From positions 1 through 37,134 of the forward strand of contig CAJUPT010000030.1 of NCBI GenBank assembly GCA_910588405.1: a DNA stretch of 37,134 nt, in the 5' to 3' direction. Below, in pieces: positions 23,473 through 31,117 of this stretch. A program made the translations under genes and the position numbers. The stretch comes from an uncultured Lachnospiraceae bacterium (GTDB lineage Bacteria > Bacillota > Clostridia > Lachnospirales > Lachnospiraceae). The notes beneath the pieces were generated by a model that worked only from the letters and a program-made list of their open reading frames with translations, ran no database searches and was not told where the DNA came from. Every line of letters starts with the position of its first letter. Within the stretch, counting starts at the first letter, position 1.

Positions 23473-24432
23473 ATGGGAAAACATAATGAAGACGCCGTTA
23501 GGCCGGAACAGGAAAATGGATTTGAAAAATCAACAGATAAATCCGTGAAAGTGGTAAATGAATCTGAAAGGATCGCGATGCGGGTTTCCGTAAACAGTAT
23601 CATTGTCAATGTGCTGTTGTCGCTGCTTAAGCTGATCGCAGGGCTTGCGGGCCGGTCGGGAGCCATGGTTTCTGATGCGGTTCACTCGATTTCCGACGTG
23701 CTCAGCACCTTTGTGGTGATGGCCGGCGTCAAGATTGCCGGAAAGAAGTCTGATCATAACCATCCTTACGGACATGAACGGATGGAATGCGTGGCGGCGA
23801 TTATTCTGGCCATCTTTCTGTCGGCTACAGGGCTTGGAATCGGCTACGGCGGCATTGTAAAAATCGTTGAGAGGGACTATGGAGATCTGACAGTTCCCGG
23901 CCTGATCGCCCTGGTGATGGCGCTGGTGTCTGTGGCGGTGAAAGAAGGAATGTACTGGTATACCCGTCATGCGGCTAAGAAAATCAAATCAGGCGCGCTT
24001 ATGGCGGACGCCTGGCACCATCGTTCCGACGCCATGTCTTCCATTGGCAGCTTTGCGGGTATATTGGGGGCGAGACTGGGATTCCCGGTGCTGGACCCTG
24101 TGGCCAGCGTGGTCATCTGCGTGTTTATCATAAAGGCGGCGGCAGATATTTTTGTCGATGCCGTGCGGAAGATGACGGATGAGTCCTGCGACGACAAGAC
24201 GGAAGAAGAAATGCGCCGTGTGGTGCTTTCCGTGCAGAACGTTCTTGGTCTGGACGAGATGAGAACAAGGAAATTCGGTTCGAGAGTCTATGTGGATATC
24301 GAGATCTGTGCCGACGGGGAAAAGACGCTGAATGAGACCCATAAGATAGCGGAAACCGTCCATGACGCCATCGAACGGGAATTTTCGGATGTGAAGCACT
24401 GTATGGTGCATGTGAATCCGGCGAAGGGGTGA
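23473..24432 (+). CDS. Cation diffusion facilitator (CDF) family metal exporter
   Basis: A 319-residue CDF transporter. After a charged N-terminus (~35 residues) come about six hydrophobic segments. The transport site reads SDAVHSISD in helix 2 (HSISD, an HxxxD) and DAWHHRSDAMSS in helix 5 (HHRSD, also HxxxD). The family loop DHNHPYGHERME follows helix 2. A cytoplasmic ferredoxin-like domain ends in HCMVHVNP. CDF proteins export Zn2+, Co2+, Ni2+, Mn2+ or similar ions by proton exchange. The upstream NiCo riboswitch points to Co/Ni. GGAGG lies 8 nt before the ATG at 23473; the upstream TTG (23458) is not favoured. A strong terminator follows. Confidence 0.92.
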   Translation: MGKHNEDAVRPEQENGFEKSTDKSVKVVNESERIAMRVSVNSIIVNVLLSLLKLIAGLAGRSGAMVSDAVHSISDVLSTFVVMAGVKIAGKKSDHNHPYGHERMECVAAIILAIFLSATGLGIGYGGIVKIVERDYGDLTVPGLIALVMALVSVAVKEGMYWYTRHAAKKIKSGALMADAWHHRSDAMSSIGSFAGILGARLGFPVLDPVASVVICVFIIKAAADIFVDAVRKMTDESCDDKTEEEMRRVVLSVQNVLGLDEMRTRKFGSRVYVDIEICADGEKTLNETHKIAETVHDAIEREFSDVKHCMVHVNPAKG

Positions 24433-24452
24433 TGCTCGCTGCTTGCAGGAAT

Positions 24453-24507
24453 AAAGCCGCCGTAAGGCAGAATGATTTGTCATCTGCATAACGGCGGCTT
24501 TGTTTTT
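24453..24507 (+). terminator. Intrinsic terminator of the CDF gene
   Basis: Perfect 11-bp stem AAAGCCGCCGT (24453-24463) / ACGGCGGCTTT (24491-24501), with an inner GCAGA/TCTGC stem, then GTTTTT. Confidence 0.9.
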
Positions 24508-24553
24508 GCGGGAATATATGGGGAAAATACGGATATTGTATTTGTCGGATTCC

Positions 24554-24751
24554 CTACATATTCAGCCTGAAATTCAATTTCCGCAGCAGCATCACCGGGT
24601 CCACACCGTGTCCCTCCGCCGCTTCCTTCAGGCTTTCGCCGGCGGCAGAGGCGCAGGATACGCAGTTCATCCCCTCGTCCGCCAGAATGTCGGCAGCTCT
24701 GGAATCCGCCTTAACGATCTCTTCAATGGTCATATCCAATGTGAGTTTCAT
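24554..24751 (-). CDS. DUF1858 domain-containing protein
   Basis: A 65-residue protein that is a complete DUF1858 domain. It opens with LTLDMTIEEIVKADSRAADILADEGMNCVSCASA, with a CxxC pair at about residues 30-33, and a C-terminal helix covers GVDPVMLLRKLN. Family members are often fused to or located near redox proteins, and the CxxC suggests disulfide or metal chemistry; no activity is established. The start at 24751 is supported by AGGAGG (24762-24767, read on the minus strand), which is the end of repeat R5. Confidence 0.88.
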   Translation of the reverse strand: MKLTLDMTIEEIVKADSRAADILADEGMNCVSCASAAGESLKEAAEGHGVDPVMLLRKLNFRLNM

Positions 24752-24761
24752 AAATATAATA

Positions 24762-24985
24762 CCTCCTAATTTAGTACTGCTACAGTCCTCCTGAACCCCT
24801 TTGATCCGGAAGAATTTTCGGCCGCAGGGGCGTCCAAAAATTCTTCCGGGGTTTTGCTATGAGCACTTAGGGTCTGTCTTTTAGACCCTTACGTGCGATG
24901 CATACAAAATCGTTAGCGGGTGTCTTTTAGCCGCTTACTATTTTGTAATACGGACTTCCGCTGATATTTAGTTCCGCTAAAGTCC
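24762..24985 (-). repeat. Dispersed hairpin repeat, copy R5 (trkH-DUF1858 spacer)
   Basis: This copy reads on the minus strand, like its flanking genes. On the plus strand the stems are: AACCCC (24794-24799) with GGGGTT (24848-24853); GGAAGAATTTT (24808-24818) with AAAATTCTTCC (24837-24847); a GCAC/GTGC stem containing AGGGTCT/AGACCCT (about 24863-24895); ACAAAAT (24904-24910) with ATTTTGT (24940-24946), enclosing AGCGG/CCGCT; and GGACTT/AAGTCC (about 24952-24985). The end reads GCAGTACTAAATTAGGAGG on the minus strand, matching R1 and supplying a Shine-Dalgarno. Confidence 0.75.
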
Positions 24986-24996
24986 TTCAAGTTTAT

Positions 24997-26436
24997 TTAA
25001 TTCCTCTTCCACGTTCTCGGGCTGAACAGCAGCAGCATCGGAAAAATTTCCAGTCTTCCGGCCAGCATATCGAACATCAGCACCAGCTTGGAGAAAGGGG
25101 TGAAAGCTGAAAAGTTGCCGGTAGGCCCCACCTGCTCCAGTCCCGGGCCGATGTTGTTGATCGTGGCGGCAACGGCGGTGAATGTGGTGGTGGGGTCCAT
25201 ATTGTCCAGGCTTACCAGCAGAACCGACACGGCAAAGACCAGGACATAACACATCAGAAACGCACCGGCGGAGCGGATCACCCCGTTGTCGATGGCCTTG
25301 CCGTCCGTCTTTAACACCTTCACGCTTCTGGGATGAATCAGCATGGACAGCTCCCTGGCCGTGGATTTGATATAAATAATGGACCGGGAAACCTTGATGC
25401 CGCCTCCGGTACTGCCTGCGCAGGCGCCGATAAACATGGTAAGCACCAGGATGGTCCGGGAAAAAACAGGCCACTGGTTAAAATCCGCCGTGGCAAAGCC
25501 TGTGGTGGTCATGACGGAAGAAACCTGAAAAGCCGCATGGTGCAGGTTCGAGAAAAAATGACCGGAAAGAGAAGTCAGATTCACCGCGATGGCCAGCACC
25601 GCCGCCGAGAAAATGAGAAAATACCACCTGACCTCCTCCATCCGAAAGGCATCCTTCGCCCGCCGGATAATTATTAAAAAGTAAAAGTTAAAATTGACGC
25701 CGAACAAAAACATAAAAATCGTAATGACTGCCTGCAGATAGGTACCGTAACCTGCGATACTGGTATTCCTGATGCCGAATCCTCCGGTACCTGCCGTGCC
25801 GAACACCGTGCAGACCGCGTCAAAAAGAGGCATGCGTCCGGCCAGCAAAAACAGAAGCTCGATGCCCGACATGACAAAATAGATGGTATAAAGGAACAGA
25901 GCGGACTGCTGCAGCTTGGGCACCAGCTTTCCGAAGGTGGGTCCGGGGCTTTCGGTGCGCATCAGGTACATATTCTGGGCGCCGGCCAGCGGCAATATGG
26001 CCAGAACGAATACCAGAACGCCCATGCCGCCGATCCAGTGGGAAAAACTCCGCCAGAACAGCATACAGTGAGAAAGCGCCTCCACATCCGTCAGAATGCT
26101 GGAGCCTGTGGTGGTAAATCCGGAAATAATCTCAAACAGCCCGTCGATATAAAAAGGAATTTCCCCGCTCAAGGTAAAGGGCAGCGCGCCGATCAGACTG
26201 AGCACGATCCAGCTTAAGGAAACCGTGATAAACCCTTCCTTCGCATAAAACGCACAGTTTTCCGGACGTTTGCGGGACATCAGAAAGCCGGCGACGATGC
26301 AGGCGGCGGCGCAGAGCAGAAACCAGATTCCGGACATTTCCCGGTAAATAACGGCTACCGCCGCCGGAAACAGCATCAGAATTCCTTCGATTTTAATGAC
26401 GGAGCCGAGTATGTAGAAAATAATCGCAAAATTCAT
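24997..26436 (-). CDS. trkH: TrkH family potassium uptake protein
   Basis: A 479-residue membrane protein with the four repeated membrane-pore-membrane units of the Trk/Ktr superfamily. Selectivity-filter-like segments are seen in order: ISGFTTTGSSI (about residue 88), VFGTAGTGGFG (about 220), SVMTTTGFATADFN (about 310) and a late NNIGPGLEQVG (about 435). It forms the K+-conducting subunit and works with the cytosolic regulator TrkA, encoded immediately upstream with 52 nt between them. Co-directional order trkA-trkH on the minus strand implies one transcript. The 3' side leads into repeat R5. Confidence 0.93.
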   Translation of the reverse strand: MNFAIIFYILGSVIKIEGILMLFPAAVAVIYREMSGIWFLLCAAACIVAGFLMSRKRPENCAFYAKEGFITVSLSWIVLSLIGALPFTLSGEIPFYIDGLFEIISGFTTTGSSILTDVEALSHCMLFWRSFSHWIGGMGVLVFVLAILPLAGAQNMYLMRTESPGPTFGKLVPKLQQSALFLYTIYFVMSGIELLFLLAGRMPLFDAVCTVFGTAGTGGFGIRNTSIAGYGTYLQAVITIFMFLFGVNFNFYFLIIIRRAKDAFRMEEVRWYFLIFSAAVLAIAVNLTSLSGHFFSNLHHAAFQVSSVMTTTGFATADFNQWPVFSRTILVLTMFIGACAGSTGGGIKVSRSIIYIKSTARELSMLIHPRSVKVLKTDGKAIDNGVIRSAGAFLMCYVLVFAVSVLLVSLDNMDPTTTFTAVAATINNIGPGLEQVGPTGNFSAFTPFSKLVLMFDMLAGRLEIFPMLLLFSPRTWKRN

Positions 26437-26488
26437 AGTGTCCTCGTTTACTGTAAAGATATCGAAAACTTCCGGCAGGCGCGCTCGT

Positions 26489-27847
26489 TTACTGCCTCAC
26501 GATTTCCTGCAGACAGTTCAGTCCCAGATGGGTCGTGACGATAATAACCGTATCCTTTGTTTTCAGCACATCCCGTCCGGAAGGGGTGATCAGGCTGCCG
26601 TTTCGGATGATGCAGCAGATCAGAAGGTTGTCGATCAGGTTCAGCTTCTGCAGCGGAATGTCGGTGATGCCGGAATGCTCCTTGACGATAAATTCCAGCG
26701 CCTCTACCTGGCCGTTGGCCATGCGGTACAGAGATTCCACGTTGCTGCCGATGGAATTCTGCCGGGAGCGGACATAGCGCAGAATACTCTCCGCCGTGAT
26801 ATGCTTGGGGTAGACGATGCTGCCCAGCGGAATGTCCTCGATCACCTCGTCGAAGGAGATCCGGTTCAGCTTGGTGATGATCTTGCCCTGGGTGGCTTTG
26901 TTGCCATATAGGGAGAGAAGGATATTCTCCTCGTCGATGCCGGTCAGCGACACGAAGGCATCCGTCTTTTTGACCCCCTCCTCCAGCAAAAGCTGCCGGT
27001 CCGTGGCGTCTCCCTGGATAATCATGGCGCCCGGCAGCAGTTCACTTAAATGCTGGCAGCGTCCGTAATCCTTCTCGATGATTTTTACCGATACCTTCAT
27101 CTTCGTCAGCAGACTGGCCAGATAATAGGAAATCGTGCCGCCGCCGGCGATCATTACGTTATGGATGGTTTTGGTATGAATGCCGCACCGGGAAAAAAAG
27201 GCGGACATTTTATGTAACGGAACGACGGCGGATACGGTGTCATCCTTTTGCAGGACAAAATTTCCGCCGGGGATAATCACCTGTTTGTTTCGTTCCACCA
27301 CGCAGAACAGAACATTTTCTCCCACCTTCTGGGGAGACTCGGAAATTTTCATATGATTCAGGACGGACTGTTCGGGAACCACAAATTTAATCAGATTCAC
27401 CTTGTTTTTCGCGAAGGAATCGATCTCTATGGCGGAGGGAATCTGAATTAACCGGGCCATCTCCATGGCGGTGGCCAGCTCCGGGTTAATGACCATGGCC
27501 AGTCCGATATCATCCTTGAACAGCCCGATTTCCTGATTGTATTCCGGGTTGCGGACTCTGGCGATGGTGGGGCAGCCGGCGGTCTTTCTGGCCACCAGAC
27601 AGCTCAGCAGGTTGATTTCGTCCTGATCGGTGACGGCGATAAACAAATCGGCGTTCTCGATGCCGGCTTCCTTTAAAGTGCGGTTGCTGATGGTGTTTCC
27701 CGAGATCACCTGAATGTCCAGCTGGGACATGGTATGCTCCAGCCGCTCCGCGTCGATATCCACCATCGTAATCTCGTGGTTTTCCGCCCGGAGCTGCTCT
27801 GCTAAGGTGACGCCTACTTTGCCGCAGCCTGCGATAATGATGTTCAT
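26489..27847 (-). CDS. trkA: Trk potassium uptake system regulatory protein TrkA
   Basis: A 452-residue cytosolic protein with two RCK modules. Rossmann motifs are IIIAGCGKVGVTLAEQL at the N-terminus and VMIAGGGTISYYLASLL near residue 230. Each is followed by an acidic beta-2 end (MVDID, IIEKD) and later a TrkA-C domain. It binds NAD(H) and/or nucleotides and gates TrkH. The reading frame extends to 27883, but GAGGAGGA lies 7 nt before the ATG at 27847, giving the canonical start MNIIIAGCG. It has its own promoter and is the first gene of the trkA-trkH unit. Confidence 0.93.
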   Translation of the reverse strand: MNIIIAGCGKVGVTLAEQLRAENHEITMVDIDAERLEHTMSQLDIQVISGNTISNRTLKEAGIENADLFIAVTDQDEINLLSCLVARKTAGCPTIARVRNPEYNQEIGLFKDDIGLAMVINPELATAMEMARLIQIPSAIEIDSFAKNKVNLIKFVVPEQSVLNHMKISESPQKVGENVLFCVVERNKQVIIPGGNFVLQKDDTVSAVVPLHKMSAFFSRCGIHTKTIHNVMIAGGGTISYYLASLLTKMKVSVKIIEKDYGRCQHLSELLPGAMIIQGDATDRQLLLEEGVKKTDAFVSLTGIDEENILLSLYGNKATQGKIITKLNRISFDEVIEDIPLGSIVYPKHITAESILRYVRSRQNSIGSNVESLYRMANGQVEALEFIVKEHSGITDIPLQKLNLIDNLLICCIIRNGSLITPSGRDVLKTKDTVIIVTTHLGLNCLQEIVRQ

Positions 27848-27904
27848 AAAAAAATCCTCCTCGCGCGATAGCTTTTTACACAAAAAGGAAAGAAAAAGTC
27901 ATGT

Positions 27905-27958
27905 ATGATCAGCTCTTTATATTATCATAATAATAGCGAATCTGATCATAAATGTCAA
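27905..27958 (-). promoter_or_regulatory. Promoter of trkA-trkH with flanking inverted repeat
   Basis: On the minus strand, TTGACA (plus coordinates 27953-27958) and TATTAT (27930-27935) are 17 nt apart. Inverted 8-mers ATGATCAG (27905-27912) and CTGATCAT (27942-27949) flank the -10 box, one lying in the spacer. Confidence 0.65.
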
Positions 27959-28304
27959 TGTCAGGGGGAATAAAATCGACATAAATAATATAGAAATAAA
28001 AAAGAAACTGACTGTATGCCGGAAAAGACAATGGGGCTGTCGGCCAAAGGGCAAAAATTTGGTAATTTTTTTGCCTGTTGTACCATAGGATTGTCATTAT
28101 ATAAAAGGATTGGCCAGGGTATATTTGATTTTTTGTTAATGATATATAAAAAAGTAAACTATCACAAAGAGTTTTATAGGTAAATATACAGAATAACCAA
28201 TTTATCAGAAAAACGGAGGCGTGCATTAGATTTTATACAAAAAAACGGGCAAATGTTTGTAAAAACGTTATAGTGCTGAAAATAGTAAAAATAAAAAAAA
28301 CAGA
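27959..28304. other. AT-rich divergent spacer between trkA and the ATP synthase operon
   Basis: About 350 bp between the two divergent promoters. No credible gene: the minus-strand frame 27909-28226 lacks coding character. Several A/T tracts but no strong hairpin were seen. Confidence 0.5.
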
Positions 28305-28333
28305 TTGCACATATGTTAATAAATTGTTAAAAT
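28305..28333 (+). promoter_or_regulatory. Predicted promoter of the ATP synthase operon
   Basis: TTGCAC (28305-28310), a 17-nt spacer and TAAAAT (28328-28333), 51 nt before atpZ. Confidence 0.6.
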
Positions 28334-28383
28334 ATATCATGACGGATGAAATCTGTCCGGCAGGGAGAAAGGGAGGCGTTTTT

Positions 28384-28659
28384 ATGAAAAAATCAGATTT
28401 GAGAGAAGTGTTCCGGAATCTTGCGCTGGCATCTCAGTTTGGCATTTCATTCATTTCCCCCCTTCTGCTGTGCGTGGTGATCTGCTGGTGGCTGACCAGC
28501 CGCGCAGGGTTTGGCGGCTGGATCTATATTCCGGGATTTTTTTTCGGCCTCGGCGGGTCCTTTTCCGTGGCCTATAAGCTGTATCTGACGGTTACGGGAC
28601 AGCTGGAGAAAGAAAAAAAGGAAAAGAAGCATATTATTTCATTTAATAAACACCATTGA
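28384..28659 (+). CDS. atpZ: AtpZ/AtpI-family ATP synthase assembly protein
   Basis: A 91-residue protein with two hydrophobic segments. The first is FGISFISPLLLCVVICWWLT (about residues 19-38). The second is GFFFGLGGSFSVAYKLYLTV, separated by a short glycine-rich turn. This fits the small AtpZ-type proteins found ahead of atpI in Firmicutes operons, which are thought to help cation supply or c-ring assembly. The frame is open from 28273, but GGGAGG lies 7 nt before the ATG at 28384. It is followed by a ~210-nt spacer holding repeat R4. Family placement rests on topology and position as well as sequence. Confidence 0.75.
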   Translation: MKKSDLREVFRNLALASQFGISFISPLLLCVVICWWLTSRAGFGGWIYIPGFFFGLGGSFSVAYKLYLTVTGQLEKEKKEKKHIISFNKHH

Positions 28660-28662
28660 ATA

Positions 28663-28865
28663 AACAGCAACGGACCGTACAAGCCCCGAAAGGATTTACG
28701 GAAGCATAAACGGCTGGAAATTCTTTCAGAGCACGGGGCTTGAAAAATAGTAAGCGGCTAAAGAACACCCGTTAACAATTTTTCATACATCGCACGTAGG
28801 GGTCTAAAGAACAGAACCTAAGTGCTCATAGCGATGGAAGGGGAGTTGCGGAACTCAAATGGAGG
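28663..28865 (+). repeat. Dispersed hairpin repeat, copy R4 (atpZ-atpI spacer)
   Basis: CAAGCCCC (28680-28687) pairs with GGGGCTTG (28735-28742), and the inner GAAAGGATTT/AAATTCTTTC stem is complete with one G-U. A second hairpin pairs GAAAAAT (28742-28748) with ATTTTTC (28778-28784) around AAGCGG...CCCGTT. A third uses GCAC/GTGC around TAGG/CCTA. The end GGAGTTGCGGAACTCAAAT leads into GGAGG (28861-28865), the Shine-Dalgarno of atpI. Modules occur in a different order from R5. Confidence 0.75.
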
Positions 28866-28870
28866 TAGGT

Positions 28871-29284
28871 ATGAGCGGTATTTTCGGCGAAGTACAGCCG
28901 GCAGTGAGAAAAGAGACAAAGAGGGTGGCCTTGATCATGGCCGTGGGAGTGGCGCTGATGTGCGCGGGATTTTTCCTGCTGCATCTGGTTGTGCCGGATA
29001 TCGTGCCATTTGATTATACTGTTATTTTAGGAGGGCTCGCAGGCGGTTTTATATCCGTCCTTAACTTTTTTCTGATGGGCCTTACGGTCCAAAAGGTGGC
29101 CGCTGCCCCCGATGAGAGCAGCGCCCGGAACAGAATGCGGGCAAGCTATACCCAGAGGATGCTGATGCAGCTTTTGTGGGTGGTGCTGGCCATCGTAATT
29201 CCCTGTTTTCAGTTTGCGGCGGGAATTATACCTTTATTTATCCCGAGCTTCGGCATCAAGCTTCTGGGAATAGCAAACCGGTAA
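28871..29284 (+). CDS. atpI: ATP synthase subunit I (AtpI-like)
   Basis: A 137-residue protein with about four hydrophobic segments (VALIMAVGVALMCAGFFLLH, then two central helices including AGGFISVLNFFLMG, and a C-terminal one). This matches the ATP_synt_I family (PF03899), which assists assembly of the membrane c-ring. ATG codons occur at 28859 and 28871; the second has GGAGG 5 nt upstream and is preferred. It is the second gene of the ATP synthase operon, 63 nt before atpB. The Shine-Dalgarno belongs to the tail of repeat R4. Confidence 0.8.
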   Translation: MSGIFGEVQPAVRKETKRVALIMAVGVALMCAGFFLLHLVVPDIVPFDYTVILGGLAGGFISVLNFFLMGLTVQKVAAAPDESSARNRMRASYTQRMLMQLLWVVLAIVIPCFQFAAGIIPLFIPSFGIKLLGIANR

Positions 29285-29347
29285 TGTAATTAAGAAAAGG
29301 CTGAAATTACATTCATGATCATCAGCCGGATGGGAGGTGGAAACAGT

Positions 29348-30106
29348 ATGGATGTAGACATTACAGGAGCCAGAATATTTTTTGACACGCCGATTAACCT
29401 GCCGGTTCTGGGGCAGCTTCGGATTACCGAGACGATGCTGGTCAGCTGGCTGGTAATGCTGGTGGTGACAGGCCTTTGCATTTGGCTGACCCGGAACCTG
29501 AAAACGGAGAACATCTCTAAACGCCAGGCAGTGGCGGAGATGCTGGTAGAGATGGCGAACAAGTTCGTGGTGGGCAATATGGGTGAGAAGTTCCGATACT
29601 TCGTCCCCTTTGTAGCGGCCCTTTTCGCGACCAGCCTAGTGTCAAATCTGATCGGTCTTCTGGGGCTGCGCAGCCCGACGGCGGATGTGTCCACGGAAAT
29701 GGCGTGGGCGATTACCGTATTCGTCCTGATCACCGCGCAGAAGATCAAGGTCAATGGAGTGGGCGGTTATCTGAAGGATTTCACGACCCCTATTCCGATT
29801 CTTACGCCTTTTAACATTCTGGGAGAGGTGGCGACGCCTATCGGTATGGCATTCCGTCATTTCGGGAACATTTTGTCAGGCGTGGTAATCAACACTCTGG
29901 TATATGCGGCTCTTGCGGTGGCAAGCTCCGCGCTGCTGGGACTGATTCCCGGCGCGGTCGGCGCGGTATTGTCCCAGATCCCGATCCTGGACGTGGGTAT
30001 TCCCGCGATCCTGTCGATCTATTTCGACTGGGTGTCGGGCGTATTGCAGGCGTACATTTTCTGTATGCTGACCGTTATGTTCATCGCCAACGCGGCGGAG
30101 GGCTAG
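29348..30106 (+). CDS. atpB: F0F1 ATP synthase subunit a
   Basis: A 252-residue membrane protein forming the ion half-channels of F0. The essential stator arginine is R170 in GMAFRHFGNILSG, matching the LRLFGN region around Arg210 of E. coli. A C-terminal helix VLQAYIFCMLTVMFIANAAEG is also typical. The frame opens at 29315, but GGGAGGTGG sits 7 nt before the ATG at 29348. Compared with proton-type a subunits it is short and lacks a long N-terminal extension, as in many anaerobes. A 185-nt spacer separates it from atpE. Confidence 0.94.
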   Translation: MDVDITGARIFFDTPINLPVLGQLRITETMLVSWLVMLVVTGLCIWLTRNLKTENISKRQAVAEMLVEMANKFVVGNMGEKFRYFVPFVAALFATSLVSNLIGLLGLRSPTADVSTEMAWAITVFVLITAQKIKVNGVGGYLKDFTTPIPILTPFNILGEVATPIGMAFRHFGNILSGVVINTLVYAALAVASSALLGLIPGAVGAVLSQIPILDVGIPAILSIYFDWVSGVLQAYIFCMLTVMFIANAAEG

Positions 30107-30291
30107 ACGGAGCCGTAACCCCAGTAACCCTTGTGAAGCTTTGCAGGACGCCGGTTTAAAGAAGACCTTATGGTTTTATGAAGATCCACAGCCCGGGTTT
30201 GGGCGGAAAACACAGGCGGGCAGGTTTCGCAGCATTTTACAACTGAATAGGAAAGAAATCATATTTAAAACAAATTTAGGAGGATTACATT

Positions 30292-30570
30292 ATGGATTTC
30301 CAATTTCTCGCAAAAGGTATTGCCCTTGCAGGTTGTGCTCTTGGAGCAGGTATCGCGTTGATCGCAGGCGTTGGCCCTGGTATCGGTGAAGGTGAAGCGG
30401 TTGCTCACGCGCTGGATGCCATCGGACGTCAGCCGGAATGTAAAGGCGATGTAACTTCTACTATGATCCTGGGCTGTGCCCTGGCAGAGACGACTGGTAT
30501 CTATGGTTTCGTAACCGGCCTGCTGCTGATCTTCGTAGCGCCCGGCTCATTCATGAATCTCCTGAGCTAA
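30292..30570 (+). CDS. atpE: F0F1 ATP synthase subunit c (two-carboxylate, probably Na+-type)
   Basis: A 92-residue hairpin of two membrane helices joined by the polar loop ARG-GLN-PRO (R46-Q47-P48). The ion-binding glutamate is E66 in ALAETTGIYG, followed by T67 and T68. Helix 1 carries AGVGPGIGEGEA, so E33 stands where Ilyobacter tartaricus has Gln32. An E32/E65 pair is the two-carboxylate Na+ site described for Fusobacterium nucleatum, and T67/T68 match the Ser/Thr ligands of Na+ rotors. Na+ coupling is therefore likely but not proven. AGGAGG precedes the ATG at 30292. Confidence 0.94.
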   Translation: MDFQFLAKGIALAGCALGAGIALIAGVGPGIGEGEAVAHALDAIGRQPECKGDVTSTMILGCALAETTGIYGFVTGLLLIFVAPGSFMNLLS

Positions 30571-30613
30571 TTGTGTGTGACACGGACAACAAATAGAACA
30601 GGAGGTTACAAAC

Positions 30614-31117
30614 ATGCCAGTACAAGAGTTAGTATCGTTCGCACCTTGGACTTTCATATTTCAGATTTGCAACCTTCTTATCCAGATGTATCTGATCAAA
30701 CGTTTCTTATTCAAGCCCATTAACGCGATGCTGGAAAAGAGACAGGCCATGGCAGACGCCGAGATCCAGGACGCTATCAAGGCAAAGGATGAGGCCCAGG
30801 CCATGAAGACCGAGTATGAGCAGAACATGAAGGAGGCCAGAGATAAGGCCAACGAGATCATGACCACGGCTCAGAGGACGGCGACGGCCCAGAGTGAAGA
30901 GATGATTAAAGAAGCCGCTCAGCAGGCTGCCGCCATCAAGGCAAAGGCCGAGAGCGACATCATTCAGGAGCGCAGAAAAGCGGTCAATGAGATCAAGGAT
31001 GAGATCGGCAGCATGGCGATGGAGATCGCCGGCAAGGTGATCGAGCGCGAGATCAACGAGGCGGATCATACGAAACTGATTGACGATTTTATAGCGAATG
31101 TAGGTGAGGTATCATGA
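30614..31117 (+). CDS. atpF: F0F1 ATP synthase subunit b
   Basis: A 167-residue peripheral-stalk protein: one N-terminal membrane helix (WTFIFQICNLLIQMYLIKRFLF) and a long charged coiled coil (residues 40-150). This is the standard F-type b subunit layout and length. ACAGGAGG precedes the ATG at 30614. The stop overlaps the atpH start by 4 nt (ATGA), indicating translational coupling. Confidence 0.94.
   Translation: MPVQELVSFAPWTFIFQICNLLIQMYLIKRFLFKPINAMLEKRQAMADAEIQDAIKAKDEAQAMKTEYEQNMKEARDKANEIMTTAQRTATAQSEEMIKEAAQQAAAIKAKAESDIIQERRKAVNEIKDEIGSMAMEIAGKVIEREINEADHTKLIDDFIANVGEVS

Noticed and set aside
27909..28226. 105-codon minus-strand frame upstream of trkA
   Set aside because: AT-rich spacer, no Shine-Dalgarno, and it overlaps the predicted trkA promoter.
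30141..30389. 82-codon frame overlapping the start of atpE
   Set aside because: It overlaps the certain atpE gene in another frame and has no recognisable domain or ribosome-binding site.
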